A DNA stretch of 64,000 nt from Thermoactinospora rubra (lineage in GTDB: Bacteria; Actinomycetota; Actinomycetes; Streptosporangiales; Streptosporangiaceae), in contig NZ_MSZZ01000011.1 of assembly GCF_002093975.1 (NCBI RefSeq), positions 248,001 through 312,000 on the forward strand, written 5' to 3'. Under the pieces are notes generated by a model, which made no database searches, was not told the DNA's origin, and was given only the letters and a program-made list of their open reading frames with translations. This document shows positions 32,672-41,356 of this stretch, in pieces (the stretch's first letter is position 1; the number at the start of each line of letters is the position of its first letter). The position numbers were made by a program, and so were the translations under genes.

Positions 32672-33460
32672 TTGTCGAGCTTGTCGAGGCGAGAGCGCGT
32701 ACGCGTCTTCCTGGAGTCCCCCCTCGTCCAGCGCGCGGTGATCTGCGTGATCGTCGTCAACGCCGTCACCATGGGCTGCGAGACCAGTCCCGCCCTCATG
32801 GACAGCGTGGGCTGGCTGCTCGTGGCCGTGGACCACACGGCGCTGGCGATCTTCACGGCGGAGATCGCCGTGCGCCTGTACGCCTACGGGCGCGCGTTCT
32901 TCAAGGACCCCTGGAACTGGTTCGACACCGTCATCGTGGCGATCGCGCTGATCCCGGCGAGCGGCCCCACCTCGATCCTGCGGGCGCTGCGCATCCTGCG
33001 GGCCCTGCGGCTGGTGTCGGCCGTGCCGAGCATGCGCCGCGTCGTCCACGCGCTGCTGACCGCCGTGCCCGGCATGGCGTCCATCCTCGGCCTGCTGGTC
33101 CTGCTGGTCTACATCGCCGCGGTGATCTCGACCAAGCTGTTCGGCGACATCCTGCCCGAGCGCTTCGACGACCTGCCGCGCTCGCTGTTCACGCTCTTCC
33201 AGATCATGACCGGCGACGACTGGGGCACCATCGCCCAGGCCGTCATGGACCACAAGCCCTGGGCGTGGGTGTTCTTCATCGCCTACATCCTGATGTCGAC
33301 GTTCATCGCCCTCAACCTGTTCATCGCGGTCGTGGTGAACGCCATGAACGACGCGGAGGACTCGCCGACGGAGGTGCGGACGCAGGCCGAGCTCCAGGCG
33401 GTCAGGGAGGAGCTGGCCGCGCTGAACGCCAAGCTCGACCTGCTGGCGAGGCGACCCTAG
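32672..33460 (+). CDS. Voltage-gated cation channel, NaChBac-like, with TGDDW filter
   Basis: About 262 residues. S1-S6 architecture of single-domain bacterial channels: an S4 of repeated arginines (ILRALRILRALRLVSAVPSMRR), pore helix SLFTLFQIM and an S6 with LNLFIAVVVNAM, followed by a coiled-coil tail (QAELQAVREELAALNAKLD). The filter reads TGDDW (residues about 180-184), where NaChBac has TLESW. Two acidic residues at the mouth recall engineered Ca-selective CavAb. TTG 32672 with GGGAG upstream is my start; TTG 32636 is possible. Confidence 0.87.
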   Translation: MSSLSRRERVRVFLESPLVQRAVICVIVVNAVTMGCETSPALMDSVGWLLVAVDHTALAIFTAEIAVRLYAYGRAFFKDPWNWFDTVIVAIALIPASGPTSILRALRILRALRLVSAVPSMRRVVHALLTAVPGMASILGLLVLLVYIAAVISTKLFGDILPERFDDLPRSLFTLFQIMTGDDWGTIAQAVMDHKPWAWVFFIAYILMSTFIALNLFIAVVVNAMNDAEDSPTEVRTQAELQAVREELAALNAKLDLLARRP

Positions 33461-34104
33461 GCGGCCTCGTAGAGCGAGACCGCGAAGGGGCGCACGGCGT
33501 GCGGCTCCACGTGTTCGTCGATCTTGCACACCGCCGGGCTGGTGTCCACGAAGGCGTGCAGCCGCCTGGCCTCCGGCCACGGGTGCACCAGCACGAGCAC
33601 GCCGCCGGGCACCAGCACCTCCCCCAGCCGCTCGGCGGCGCGCCCGAGCCGGCTGTCCCTGCCCAGGTAGTACAGGGTCTCGGCGCAGAACACCAGGTGG
33701 AAGCCGCCCCGCACGCCGAGCTCGAGGATGTCGGCGTGGACGAACCGCACCCGTCCCACCGCGTGCAGGGTACGGCGGCGCGCCCGGTCCAGGGCGCGGC
33801 GCGAGATGTCCACCCCGGCGATCTGCGCCTCCGGATAGGTTCGGGCGAGCAGCTCGGTGAACACGCCCTCGCTGCAGCCCACCTCCAGGATCCTCGGGTA
33901 CGGCCTGGCGGGCAGCCGGCTGATCGTGGTGAGGTACTTGTGCTGCTCGTAGGCGTCGCTCGCCAGGTTCCACGGGTCCGGCCGGCGATGCCACCAGTCG
34001 AAGTAGCGGCGCAGGATCGCCCCCTGCGCGTGTGAGCCGAGCGCCGACACGGCTCCGAAGAACGACCGGTGCATGATCTCCGGCATTTTCCGCGTGAAGC
34101 CCAC
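33457..34104 (-). CDS. NodS-like SAM-dependent methyltransferase
   Basis: 215 residues from GTG 34104 (GGGGAGG lies four bases further upstream). The lead DWWHRRPDPWNLASDAYEQHKYL is the NodS/YbaJ-type cap; SAM binding is by RILEVGCSEGVFTELLA and IAGVDISRRALDRAR. NodS proteins N-methylate sugar backbones, so with the glycosyltransferase and sulfotransferase upstream on the same strand a glycoconjugate-modifying role is possible. Shares CTAG with the channel stop. Confidence 0.8.
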   Translation of the reverse strand: MGFTRKMPEIMHRSFFGAVSALGSHAQGAILRRYFDWWHRRPDPWNLASDAYEQHKYLTTISRLPARPYPRILEVGCSEGVFTELLARTYPEAQIAGVDISRRALDRARRRTLHAVGRVRFVHADILELGVRGGFHLVFCAETLYYLGRDSRLGRAAERLGEVLVPGGVLVLVHPWPEARRLHAFVDTSPAVCKIDEHVEPHAVRPFAVSLYEAA

Positions 34105-34208
34105 CAAGCCTCCCCTTTCGCCCGAGTCCCGATCGGAAAGCCACGACCGGGATCACCGGCGTGCGCGCCGTGCGGCGGAAGATCAGGGATCTCTCAGGGG
34201 CCGCGCGA

Positions 34209-35396
34209 TCAGGAATCGTTCAGGCTCAGGGAGACGCTACCCCGGGACGCCCGCCCCTCCAACAGCCGCTCGAACAGCTCCTCCCACATCGGCATGACGA
34301 CCTCGGGCGAGTAGGCGCGGGCGGTGACCGCGGCGGCGGCGCCCATCCGCACCCGCAGGTCGCGGTCGGCGAGGAGCCGGTCGAGCGCGGCGGCGAGGGC
34401 GTCGACGTCCTGGGGCGGCACCAGGACGCCGTCCTCGCCGTCGGTGAGCACGTCCGCCGGCCCGGTCGGGCAGTCGAAGGCGACGACCGGCAGCGCGTGG
34501 GACATCGCCTCGATCATGACCATCGGCAGGCCCTCGAAGCGCGAGCTGAGCACGAAGACCGAGGCCCTGGCCAGCTCGCGGTCCATCGCGGCGGTGCGTC
34601 CCATGAGCCGCACGTGCTCACCCAGGCCCAGCTCGTCGATGAGCGCCTGGAGCCGGTCCCCGCGCGGGCCGGTGCCGAAGATGCGCAGCCGCCAGTCGGG
34701 GTGGCGGCGCACCACCTGGCCGAAGGCGGGGATGAGCAGGTCGAAGCCCTTCTGGGAGACCAGCCGCCCGGCGGCGACCACGACCGGGTGCTCCTGGGTG
34801 GACAGCATGGCCCCGCCGCCCTGCACCGCGTTGGGGATCAGCATGACGGGCAGGCCTGGCAGGGCGCGGCGGTACTCCTCCTGGCTGGTCCTCGTCAGCA
34901 CGGTGACGGCGTCGAGCTTGCCGTAGTGGCGGACGATCTCCTGGCGGACCGGTTCGCGGTAGGCCTCCAGGTTCATGTGCTCCTGCGCGAGGCGCACCAC
35001 GCGCCTGGAGCCGCGGCGGGCGGCGATCAGGTTCAGGGCGGGGCGCGTGGTCACCAGGACGCCGTCCTCCAGGTCCGCCACGTAGTCCATGACCGCCTTC
35101 TCGACCCGCTCGGTGAAGTACTCGGCGGCGTACTCGCCGACGGGCACGACCTTGCCGCGCACCCGCCGCCAGACCTTGCGCGCCACGGAGTCCCGCGTGA
35201 CGCCCTCGCGCTGGTCGACCAGCGTCGAGACCGTCACGCGCGGGTCGATGGCGAAGTGCGGCTCGTCGCGGCGGCGCACCACGCTGACCACCTCGACGTC
35301 GTGTCCCCGCTCGGCCATCGCGGCGGCCTGGTTCAGCACCGTGCGGATGGTGCCGCCCATGCCGTACGCGTGCAGGAGCACGTAGCGGATCTTCAT
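34209..35396 (-). CDS. Family 4 glycosyltransferase
   Basis: 395 residues. A GT-B fold: N-terminal MKIRYVLLHAYGMGGTIRTVLNQ, and C-terminal nucleotide-sugar domain with VVVAAGRLVSQKGFDLLIPAF and the EX7E motif EGLPMVMIEAMSHALPVVA. It transfers a sugar from an NDP donor to an unknown acceptor, with retention. It overlaps the sulfotransferase stop by four bases, so the two are co-translated. Confidence 0.88.
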   Translation of the reverse strand: MKIRYVLLHAYGMGGTIRTVLNQAAAMAERGHDVEVVSVVRRRDEPHFAIDPRVTVSTLVDQREGVTRDSVARKVWRRVRGKVVPVGEYAAEYFTERVEKAVMDYVADLEDGVLVTTRPALNLIAARRGSRRVVRLAQEHMNLEAYREPVRQEIVRHYGKLDAVTVLTRTSQEEYRRALPGLPVMLIPNAVQGGGAMLSTQEHPVVVAAGRLVSQKGFDLLIPAFGQVVRRHPDWRLRIFGTGPRGDRLQALIDELGLGEHVRLMGRTAAMDRELARASVFVLSSRFEGLPMVMIEAMSHALPVVAFDCPTGPADVLTDGEDGVLVPPQDVDALAAALDRLLADRDLRVRMGAAAAVTARAYSPEVVMPMWEELFERLLEGRASRGSVSLSLNDS

Positions 35397-36256
35397 GGCA
35401 GGTAGCCCCAGGCCTTGCACATCGGCCGCAGCGCCTCGGGGATCTGCTCGGGCGGCGGCACGTCGCGGCCGGGCTGGACGGTGCCCGAGACGATCTTGTC
35501 CTTCCAGTCGCCGAGCCCCTTGCGCACCACGTCCGGCTTGCCGTACCGCAGCATCCCCGGCTCCCAGTCCACCTTCAGGAACTCGCAGATGGCGCGTGTC
35601 TGGGCCTCGGGGTCGGCGGTGAGGTCCTCGTAGCGGACGGTCAGCCCGGTGAGCGCCTTGCGCGCCCGGTGCACGGCCTTCATGTACCGCAGGGCGTCGG
35701 CGACGGCCTCGTCCCGGGTGCGCTTGTCCTGGCCGGCCTCGTACCACGACTCGGCGATCGAGGCGGGGTGGCGCAGCAGGAAGATGTACCGGGCGTCCGG
35801 CCAGCAGGTCGCGATCCGCTCGTAGGCGAAGGCGTTGGACGGCGTCTTGTCCACGATGTAGCGCTTGCCGCTGCGCACCAGCTCGCGGTGGAGCACCCGG
35901 TCCCACAGCAGGTGCTCCAGGTCGGCCTGGTTGTGGCCCAGCTCGGCCATCGCCTTCTCGGCCAGCGAGGTGCCGAACCCGACCGTCAGCCGCCGCACGT
36001 GCAGCTCGTGGGGGGCGTGCAGCTCGGAGTGGGCGTTCAGGACCGCCCGGAGCAGCGTGGAGCCGGAGCGCACCGGGCACATGATGAAGATCGGCTCGAC
36101 CAGCAGCCTGTCGGTCCGCGGGTCGGCCGGGGGCCTGACCAGCTCCTTGGCCGCGGACTCGGGCGGCTTCACCGGCTTGCCGGTCTTCTCCGACCGCTTG
36201 AGTTGGTAGCCGGTGTACCTGACGAGCGCTTTGTTGAGTGTGCGCTGCCACGTCAT
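35393..36256 (-). CDS. PAPS-dependent sulfotransferase family protein
   Basis: 287 residues. The 5'-phosphosulfate loop FIMCPVRSGSTLLRAVL lies at about residues 57-73, and the 3'-phosphate region FLLRHPASIAESWYEAG near 160. DKTPSNAFAYERIA is the substrate-side motif of sulfotransferase family 3 (Stf0-like/TPST-like). It transfers sulfate from PAPS, probably to a carbohydrate made by the co-translated GT4. The acceptor is unknown. Confidence 0.85.
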   Translation of the reverse strand: MTWQRTLNKALVRYTGYQLKRSEKTGKPVKPPESAAKELVRPPADPRTDRLLVEPIFIMCPVRSGSTLLRAVLNAHSELHAPHELHVRRLTVGFGTSLAEKAMAELGHNQADLEHLLWDRVLHRELVRSGKRYIVDKTPSNAFAYERIATCWPDARYIFLLRHPASIAESWYEAGQDKRTRDEAVADALRYMKAVHRARKALTGLTVRYEDLTADPEAQTRAICEFLKVDWEPGMLRYGKPDVVRKGLGDWKDKIVSGTVQPGRDVPPPEQIPEALRPMCKAWGYLP

Positions 36257-36358
36257 GCCGACGCAGGCTACCTACTGTTCCTGGTAGTTACCTGGGAACG
36301 GCTACCTGGCAAAGGAGGAATGGCCCGCGGATGACACGGGCCTTACCCGCCCGGCGGT

Positions 36359-36658
36359 TCAGCCGACGCGCTCGGCCAGGCGCACCGTGACGCTGTCGCC
36401 GGCCTCCTTGCCGATCGCCCTGCGCACGCCGGCCCTGACCGGCAGCTTGTGCGTGCCGTCGCCCAGCGCCATGAACGAGCTCTCGAACGGGTGGCCGTCG
36501 ATGCTGCCCCGCACCTTGACCAGGCCGCGCGTGCCGAAGTACTCGGCCGAGCCGGGCATCACCACGTAGGTCCATCCGCCCTTGCCGGAGCTCTTCTGGA
36601 GGATCGCCGTGAACTCCTTGTCCAGGGCGTACTGCTTGGCGGTCGTCTTGGCGGTCAT
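36359..36658 (-). CDS. DUF1905 protein
   Basis: 99 residues. TAILQKSSGKGGWTYVVMPGSAEYFGTRGLVKVRG and HKLPVRAGVRRAIGKEAGDSVTVRL match the small beta-barrel DUF1905 family. Often paired or fused with YdeI/OmpD-like domains; the biochemical role is unknown. ATG overlaps the stop of the VOC gene by four bases. Confidence 0.85.
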   Translation of the reverse strand: MTAKTTAKQYALDKEFTAILQKSSGKGGWTYVVMPGSAEYFGTRGLVKVRGSIDGHPFESSFMALGDGTHKLPVRAGVRRAIGKEAGDSVTVRLAERVG

Positions 36659-37020
36659 CGCGCCCCTCCCTCGACGATCTCCAAGCCGTTGCCGTCGGGG
36701 TCGCGCAGGGCGAACATCGGCGGGACGCCCTCCCACAGCAGCAGCTCGCCCACGTCCACCCCCTTGGCGCGCAGCTCGGCGTGGGCCTTGGCGGCGTCGT
36801 CCACGGTGAGGCGGATGCCGGTCTCGACGCCCGGCTCCCCTCCGGGCAGGAGGGCGACGGTGGTGGCCGCCCCGCGCGGCGCGACCTCGATCCACCGCCC
36901 GCCCAGCTGCGGGACCGGGGCGTCGAGCCGCTTGTCCAGGCCGAGCGTGCCGACGTAGAACTCCAGCGCCCGGTCCTGGTCTCCGACTGGGACGCCGACG
37001 GTGTGGATGCCGGTGATCAT
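36655..37020 (-). CDS. VOC-family (glyoxalase-like) protein
   Basis: 121 residues, one beta-alpha-beta-beta-beta pair. Opening ITGIHTVGVPVGDQDRALEFYVGTLG and closing FALRDPDGNGLEIVEGG are typical of the vicinal oxygen chelate superfamily, with candidate metal ligands H7 and the final Glu. Might bind or modify a small metabolite or antibiotic. Preceded by the GATGAGTTTCG-N12-GTCT promoter-like element. Confidence 0.85.
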   Translation of the reverse strand: MITGIHTVGVPVGDQDRALEFYVGTLGLDKRLDAPVPQLGGRWIEVAPRGAATTVALLPGGEPGVETGIRLTVDDAAKAHAELRAKGVDVGELLLWEGVPPMFALRDPDGNGLEIVEGGAR

Positions 37021-37057
37021 GGTGGTCTCCCTGGTGGTGGGGCTTCGTCACGGAGAC

Positions 37058-37085
37058 AGACCGGCGGGCGCGGCGAAACTCATCG
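37058..37085 (-). promoter_or_regulatory. ECF-type promoter-like element, copy 2
   Basis: Minus strand CGATGAGTTTCG (37085-37074), 12 bases, GTCT (37061-37058), ending 38 bases before ATG 37020. Identical blocks and spacing to 8251-8278, suggesting one sigma factor serves both. Confidence 0.55.
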
Positions 37086-37131
37086 CCGTGGCGGCATCCC
37101 TGGACCGTGGGCGTCCCGCCACTAGCCTGGT

Positions 37132-37560
37132 GTGGTGAGCAGGGGTCATCGCGCGGTGCCGCACACGGCCGACATCGCGGTGGAGGCGTGGGCGGACACC
37201 CGGGAGGAGTGCCTGGCCGAGGCGGTGCGAGGGCTGGTGGAGAGCTTCGCCGACGTCGGCGACGCGGTGCCGGACGACAGCGTCATGATCTCCCTGCTCC
37301 CCGACGGGGACGAGGACCTGCTGTTCCGGGTGCTGGATGAGGTGATCTACCAGGTCGAGGTGTACGGCAGGGTGGCGGTGGACGTGTCGGTCGACGAGCG
37401 GACCGGCGCGAGCATGGGCCAGGTGGAGGTACGGCTGGCCACGGTCCCCGCCGAGATGGTGGACCAGGTGGGCGCGATGCCCAAGGCGGTGGCCGTCCAC
37501 GGGCTGCGGTTCGGCAGGGAGGCCGGGGTGTGGCGGGCGCACGTGGTCGTGGACGTCTAG
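37132..37560 (+). CDS. Archease, RtcB activator
   Basis: 142 residues. The N-terminal VPHTADIAVEAWADTREECLAEAVRGL and C-terminal AVTWH-equivalent segment (AVAVHGLRFGREAGVWRAHVVVDV) match archease, with acidic residues at both ends that bind metal next to the RtcB active site. Archease accelerates RtcB guanylylation and turnover. It faces the rtcB gene convergently, 30 bases apart, so the two share function but not a transcript. Confidence 0.9.
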   Translation: MVSRGHRAVPHTADIAVEAWADTREECLAEAVRGLVESFADVGDAVPDDSVMISLLPDGDEDLLFRVLDEVIYQVEVYGRVAVDVSVDERTGASMGQVEVRLATVPAEMVDQVGAMPKAVAVHGLRFGREAGVWRAHVVVDV

Positions 37561-37590
37561 CCTTCGACCGTTCCCCGCCTGTGCCCACTT

Positions 37591-39018
37591 CTAGCCCTTG
37601 ACGACTCCCACGGGGACGAGCTTGGCCACCCGGCGGGCCAGGCCCGCCCGCTCGCACGCCTCGACCACCGCGTCCACGTCCTTGTACGCCTGGGGCGTCT
37701 CCTCGGTCAGCCCGCGGGCGGACGCCCCGCGCACGGCGATCCCCGCGGCCTCCAGCTCGGCCCGCAGCTTGGCGGCCGTGGTGGTCTTGAGCGCCCGGTG
37801 GCGGCTCAGCCGGCGTCCCGCGCCGTGGCACGCCGAGGCGAACGCCGGAGCGTCCCGCACCCCGGCCAGCACGTACGAACCGGTGCCCATCGAGCCGGGC
37901 ACGAGCACGGGCTGGCCCACCGGGCGCAGGTCGGCGGGCAGGTCCTCGTGGCCGGGAGGCAGCGCCAGCGTGGCGCCCTTGCGGTGCACGCACAGGCGGC
38001 GGCCGCGATGCGTCTCCAGCTTGGCGAGGTTGTGCGACACGTCATACAGCAGGGTGAGGTCGCCGTGGCCGGTGGCCCGCTCGAAGGCGCGCCTGGCGGC
38101 CTGGCCGAGCAGCTGCCGGTTGGCCCGGCCGTAGTTGGCCGCCGCCGCCATCGCGCCCAGGTAGGCCCGTCCCTCGGGGGAGTCGACCGGCGCGCAGGCC
38201 AGCTGCCGGTCGGGGACGCTGATCCCGTAGCGGGGCATGGCGGCTTCCATCCTCCGCACGAAGTCGGTGCAGATCTGGTGGCCCAGCCCGCGCGAGCCGG
38301 TGTGGATCATCACGCACACCCGCCCCCGCCACAGCCCGTACGCCTGGGCGATCCGCTCGTCGTAGACCTCGCAGACCGCCTCGACCTCCAGGAAGTGGTT
38401 GCCGGAGCCGAGGCTGCCGACCTGGTCCAGGCCCCGCTCGCGGGCCCGCTGCCCCACCGCGGCGGGGTCGGCGTCGGCGACCGCCCCGCGGTCCTCGCAG
38501 CGCTCCAGGTCGGCCGGGGTGCCGTGGCCGCGCTCGACGGCGTACCGGGCCCCGCCCGCCAGGATCTCCTCCAGCTCGCGGGGACGGCGCAGCCGCCACA
38601 CGGCGCCGTGCCCCATGCCGCGCGGGACGGCGGCGTCGAGGGCGTCCATCAGCGCGGGCAGGCGGGGCCGCAGCTCGTCGGCGTGCAGGCCGGCCAGCAG
38701 GAGGCGGACCCCGCAGGAGATGTCGAACCCCACCCCGCCCGGCGAGACCACGCCTCCCGCCTCGACGTCCGTGGCCGCCACCCCGCCGATGGGGAACCCG
38801 TAGCCCCAGTGCATGTCCGGCATGGCGTAGGCGGCCTCTACGACGCCCGGCAGCGTGGCCACCGCGGCCACCTGGGCGAGCGCCTGGTCCTCTGCGGGGT
38901 CCGGCAGCAACGCCCTGGTCGCGAACACCACCCCGGGCACGCGCATCGCCCCGTGTGGCTCGATCCGCCACCGGTAGGGCGTCTCCTCCACCAGTTCCAC
39001 GACCCGCCCGGGCTTCAC
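37591..39018 (-). CDS. rtcB: RNA-splicing ligase RtcB
   Basis: 475 residues from GTG 39018. Motifs: MPDMHWGYGFPIGGVAA, GVGFDISCGVRLL (metal-binding Cys), VGSLGSGNHFLEV, MIHTGSRGLGHQ, PGSMGTGSYVLAG and the guanylylated His in FASACHGAGRRLSR. It joins 2',3'-cyclic phosphate or 3'-phosphate RNA ends to 5'-OH ends using GTP and Mn, repairing RNA cut by toxins or stress nucleases. Convergent with its activator archease. Confidence 0.95.
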   Translation of the reverse strand: MKPGRVVELVEETPYRWRIEPHGAMRVPGVVFATRALLPDPAEDQALAQVAAVATLPGVVEAAYAMPDMHWGYGFPIGGVAATDVEAGGVVSPGGVGFDISCGVRLLLAGLHADELRPRLPALMDALDAAVPRGMGHGAVWRLRRPRELEEILAGGARYAVERGHGTPADLERCEDRGAVADADPAAVGQRARERGLDQVGSLGSGNHFLEVEAVCEVYDERIAQAYGLWRGRVCVMIHTGSRGLGHQICTDFVRRMEAAMPRYGISVPDRQLACAPVDSPEGRAYLGAMAAAANYGRANRQLLGQAARRAFERATGHGDLTLLYDVSHNLAKLETHRGRRLCVHRKGATLALPPGHEDLPADLRPVGQPVLVPGSMGTGSYVLAGVRDAPAFASACHGAGRRLSRHRALKTTTAAKLRAELEAAGIAVRGASARGLTEETPQAYKDVDAVVEACERAGLARRVAKLVPVGVVKG

Positions 39019-39083
39019 GCCCCCGCCCTACCCCGCCCGCCGCGCGTCACGCCTGCGCCGGCCGGCCGAGGGGTTTCGAGGGG

Positions 39084-40094
39084 TCATGGGGTGATGACGT
39101 GCCGTCCGCCCGGCGCGGTGCCGTCGGCCATGGCGGCGAGGACGGCCGGCGCCTCGTCGAGGGAGACCGGCTCGACCTCCGGCAGGATGCCGTGCGCGGC
39201 GGCGAAGGCCAGCGTGTCGCGCAGGTCGTGCGGCGAGCCGGACGGCATCCCCATGACGCGCGCCCGGTTGACGACCAAGTGCATGGGCGAGACGCGCAGC
39301 GGGCTCGGATCGAAGCCGAGCATGAGCAGCGTGCCGTCGGGGGCGATGCCGCCCATCGCGGCCTCGGCGGCCGCGGTGCTGGGAGCGGTGTTGACGACGA
39401 CGTCCGCGCCGCCGTCCCAGCCGCGCAGCGCGGCGGCCGGGTCCTGCTCGCCGGTGGCCACGAACAGCTCCGCGCCCAGCGCCTTGGCGTGGTCGGCGCC
39501 GCGGCCGTTGCGGGAGACCACCGCGACGCGGGCGCCCATGGCCACGGCGAAGCGGGCGGTCATCGTGCCCACCCCGCCGGTGCCCAGCACCGCCACCTTC
39601 GAGCCGGGCCGTACGCCCGCGTGCCGCAGGCCGTTGAAGCCGGTGATGCCGGCGCACATCAGCGGCGCGGCGGCGACGGGATCCAGGCTCTCGGGGATCG
39701 GGGTGGCGTAGCCGGCCTTCGCGATCATGTAGTTCGCGTAGCCGCCGTCGACGCCGACCCCGGTGGCCCGCTTGTCCGGGCAGAGGATCTGGTCGCCGCG
39801 CACGCAGTGGTCGCAGTGGCCGCAGGAGTCGTACAGGAACGGCACGCCGACACGGGTGCCGGCCGCCGGGAAGTCCACGCCCGGGCCCAGCGCCTCCACG
39901 ACGCCGCTGACCTCGTGGCCCGGGACGACCGGGAAGGCGCCGAACGGATAGTGGCCTCGCAGGTGGTTGACCTCCGAGAAGCACATTCCACAGGCCACCA
40001 CCCTGATGAGCAGCTCGCCCGGACCGGGCTCGGGGACCGGCCGCTCTTCGACGGCCAGCGGGGTGTTGGGGGCATGCAGGACTGCTGCGCGCAT
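39084..40094 (-). CDS. Zinc-dependent alcohol dehydrogenase
   Basis: 336 residues from ATG 40094; GGGAGAA precedes it, and an upstream ATG at 40115 is less likely. Catalytic zinc ligands in ACGMCFSEVNHLRGHYP and PGHEVSG; structural zinc Cys cluster CGHCDHCVRGDQILC; Rossmann VAVLGTGGVGTMTARFA. Oxidises an alcohol or reduces an aldehyde with NAD(P). Divergent from a TetR gene with 96 bases and a palindrome between them, so TetR control is likely. Confidence 0.9.
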   Translation of the reverse strand: MRAAVLHAPNTPLAVEERPVPEPGPGELLIRVVACGMCFSEVNHLRGHYPFGAFPVVPGHEVSGVVEALGPGVDFPAAGTRVGVPFLYDSCGHCDHCVRGDQILCPDKRATGVGVDGGYANYMIAKAGYATPIPESLDPVAAAPLMCAGITGFNGLRHAGVRPGSKVAVLGTGGVGTMTARFAVAMGARVAVVSRNGRGADHAKALGAELFVATGEQDPAAALRGWDGGADVVVNTAPSTAAAEAAMGGIAPDGTLLMLGFDPSPLRVSPMHLVVNRARVMGMPSGSPHDLRDTLAFAAAHGILPEVEPVSLDEAPAVLAAMADGTAPGGRHVITP

Positions 40095-40116
40095 GAGAGG
40101 TTCTCCCTTCGTCATG

Positions 40117-40181
40117 TATCGACGATATACGAGATCATGTAATAACGCTAACCTCTAGTCAGTAGATCGTTGTTCTATAGT
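40117..40181. promoter_or_regulatory. Operator/promoter region between alcohol dehydrogenase and TetR
   Basis: TATCG-A-CGATA (40117-40127) is an exact palindrome close to the dehydrogenase start. TATAGT (40176-40181) resembles a -10 for the TetR gene only about 9 bases before ATG 40191, which would give a leaderless or near-leaderless transcript. Confidence 0.45.
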
Positions 40182-40190
40182 GGGAGGGTG

Positions 40191-40904
40191 ATGACAGCCG
40201 CCAAGGATCGCGACACGCGGGAGCGGATCCTGCACGCCGCTGCGGAGCTGCTCGCCCAGTCCGGCGGCGAACCGGTCTCCACCAGGGCGGTCTGCCAGGC
40301 CGCCGGGGTCGGCGCGCCCACGCTCTACCACCACTTCGGCGACAAGCGGGGGCTGCTCGACGCGGTGGCCGCCTACGGCTTCGAGCGCTACCTCGCCGAG
40401 AAGCGGGCGATGCCCCCGGCCGACGACCCCGTCCAGCGGCTGCGCGACGGCTGGGACCTGCACGTCGAGTTCGGCCTGCGCCATCCGGCCTTCTACGTGG
40501 TCATGTACGGCTCGGCCCAGCCCGGCAAGCCGCCCACGGCCGCCGCGGAGGGCCAGGAGATCCTGCTCGGCATGCTCAACGACGTCGCGAGGGCCGGGCG
40601 GCTCGCCGTGGCGCCCGAGACCGCGGCCCGCATGATCCACTCCGCGGCCGTCGGCGTGGTCCTCACGCTGATCGCCGAGGACCGCCATGCGCCCGACGAC
40701 CTGTCCGCCCGCACCCGCGACGCGCTCATCGCCGCCGTGACCACCCCTGACGAAGCCGCGGCGCGCGGGGACACCCCGCTGGCCGCCCAGGCCACGGCCC
40801 TGCGCGCCACGCTCACCGCCTCGTCGGCCGGCATCCCGCTCACCGCCGCCGAACGCACGCTGCTCGACGAATGGCTCGACCGTCTCGCCGCGTCCTCCGC
40901 GTGA
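40191..40904 (+). CDS. TetR-family transcriptional regulator
   Basis: 237 residues. HTH: RILHAAAELLAQSGGEPVSTRAVCQAAGVGAPTLYHHFGDKRGLLDAV. The ligand domain ends AERTLLDEWLDRLAASSA. ATG 40191 directly follows GGGAGGGTG; a GTG at 40188 is an alternative. Divergent from the zinc alcohol dehydrogenase and therefore its probable repressor. Confidence 0.92.
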   Translation: MTAAKDRDTRERILHAAAELLAQSGGEPVSTRAVCQAAGVGAPTLYHHFGDKRGLLDAVAAYGFERYLAEKRAMPPADDPVQRLRDGWDLHVEFGLRHPAFYVVMYGSAQPGKPPTAAAEGQEILLGMLNDVARAGRLAVAPETAARMIHSAAVGVVLTLIAEDRHAPDDLSARTRDALIAAVTTPDEAAARGDTPLAAQATALRATLTASSAGIPLTAAERTLLDEWLDRLAASSA

Positions 40905-40990
40905 CCGCCGGCGACGCAGCATCCGTGATGGGTTCACCCGGATGACGAGCGGACGCGCCCGATCCGGGCACCGGAGCCTACGCTGGCCGT

Positions 40991-41335
40991 ATGACAAAGG
41001 CCGTGCTGCTGGTCGGGCGGAAGGCGGTCGTGGTGGAGGACGCTCAACGGCGGCTGGACCTGCCCGGCGTGCGGGTGCTGAGCGCGACCGGCGTGGAGGA
41101 GGTACGGCGGGCCTTCGCCGCGGGCCCGGTGGACCACGTCGTCATGGGCGCGGGTCTCGACCTGGCGACCCGGCTGGAGATCGTCAGGGTGGTCTTCGAG
41201 TCGAGCGACGCCACGACCGTGCACATGAAGGACAGCGCGACCGGGCCCGAGGGCTTCCTGCCGTTCGCGAGGTCGATCCTGAAGGGACTGAGCGGCCTCA
41301 GCACCGCCCACATCGCCGCCCCGCCCGGCCACTGA
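40991..41335 (+). CDS. Small alpha/beta protein of unknown function
   Basis: 114 residues. AVLLVGRKAVVVEDAQRRLD, VRVLSATGVEEVRRAF and VDHVVMGAGLDLATRLEIVR alternate strands and helices like a receiver or flavodoxin-like fold, but the phosphorylatable Asp and Lys arrangement is not evident. HMKDSATGPEGFLPFARSI follows. Heads a three-gene run with the VOC and GNAT genes (gaps 21 and 7 bases). Function unknown. Confidence 0.65.
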   Translation: MTKAVLLVGRKAVVVEDAQRRLDLPGVRVLSATGVEEVRRAFAAGPVDHVVMGAGLDLATRLEIVRVVFESSDATTVHMKDSATGPEGFLPFARSILKGLSGLSTAHIAAPPGH

Positions 41336-41356
41336 CCCCAAGGAAGGAGAACCACC

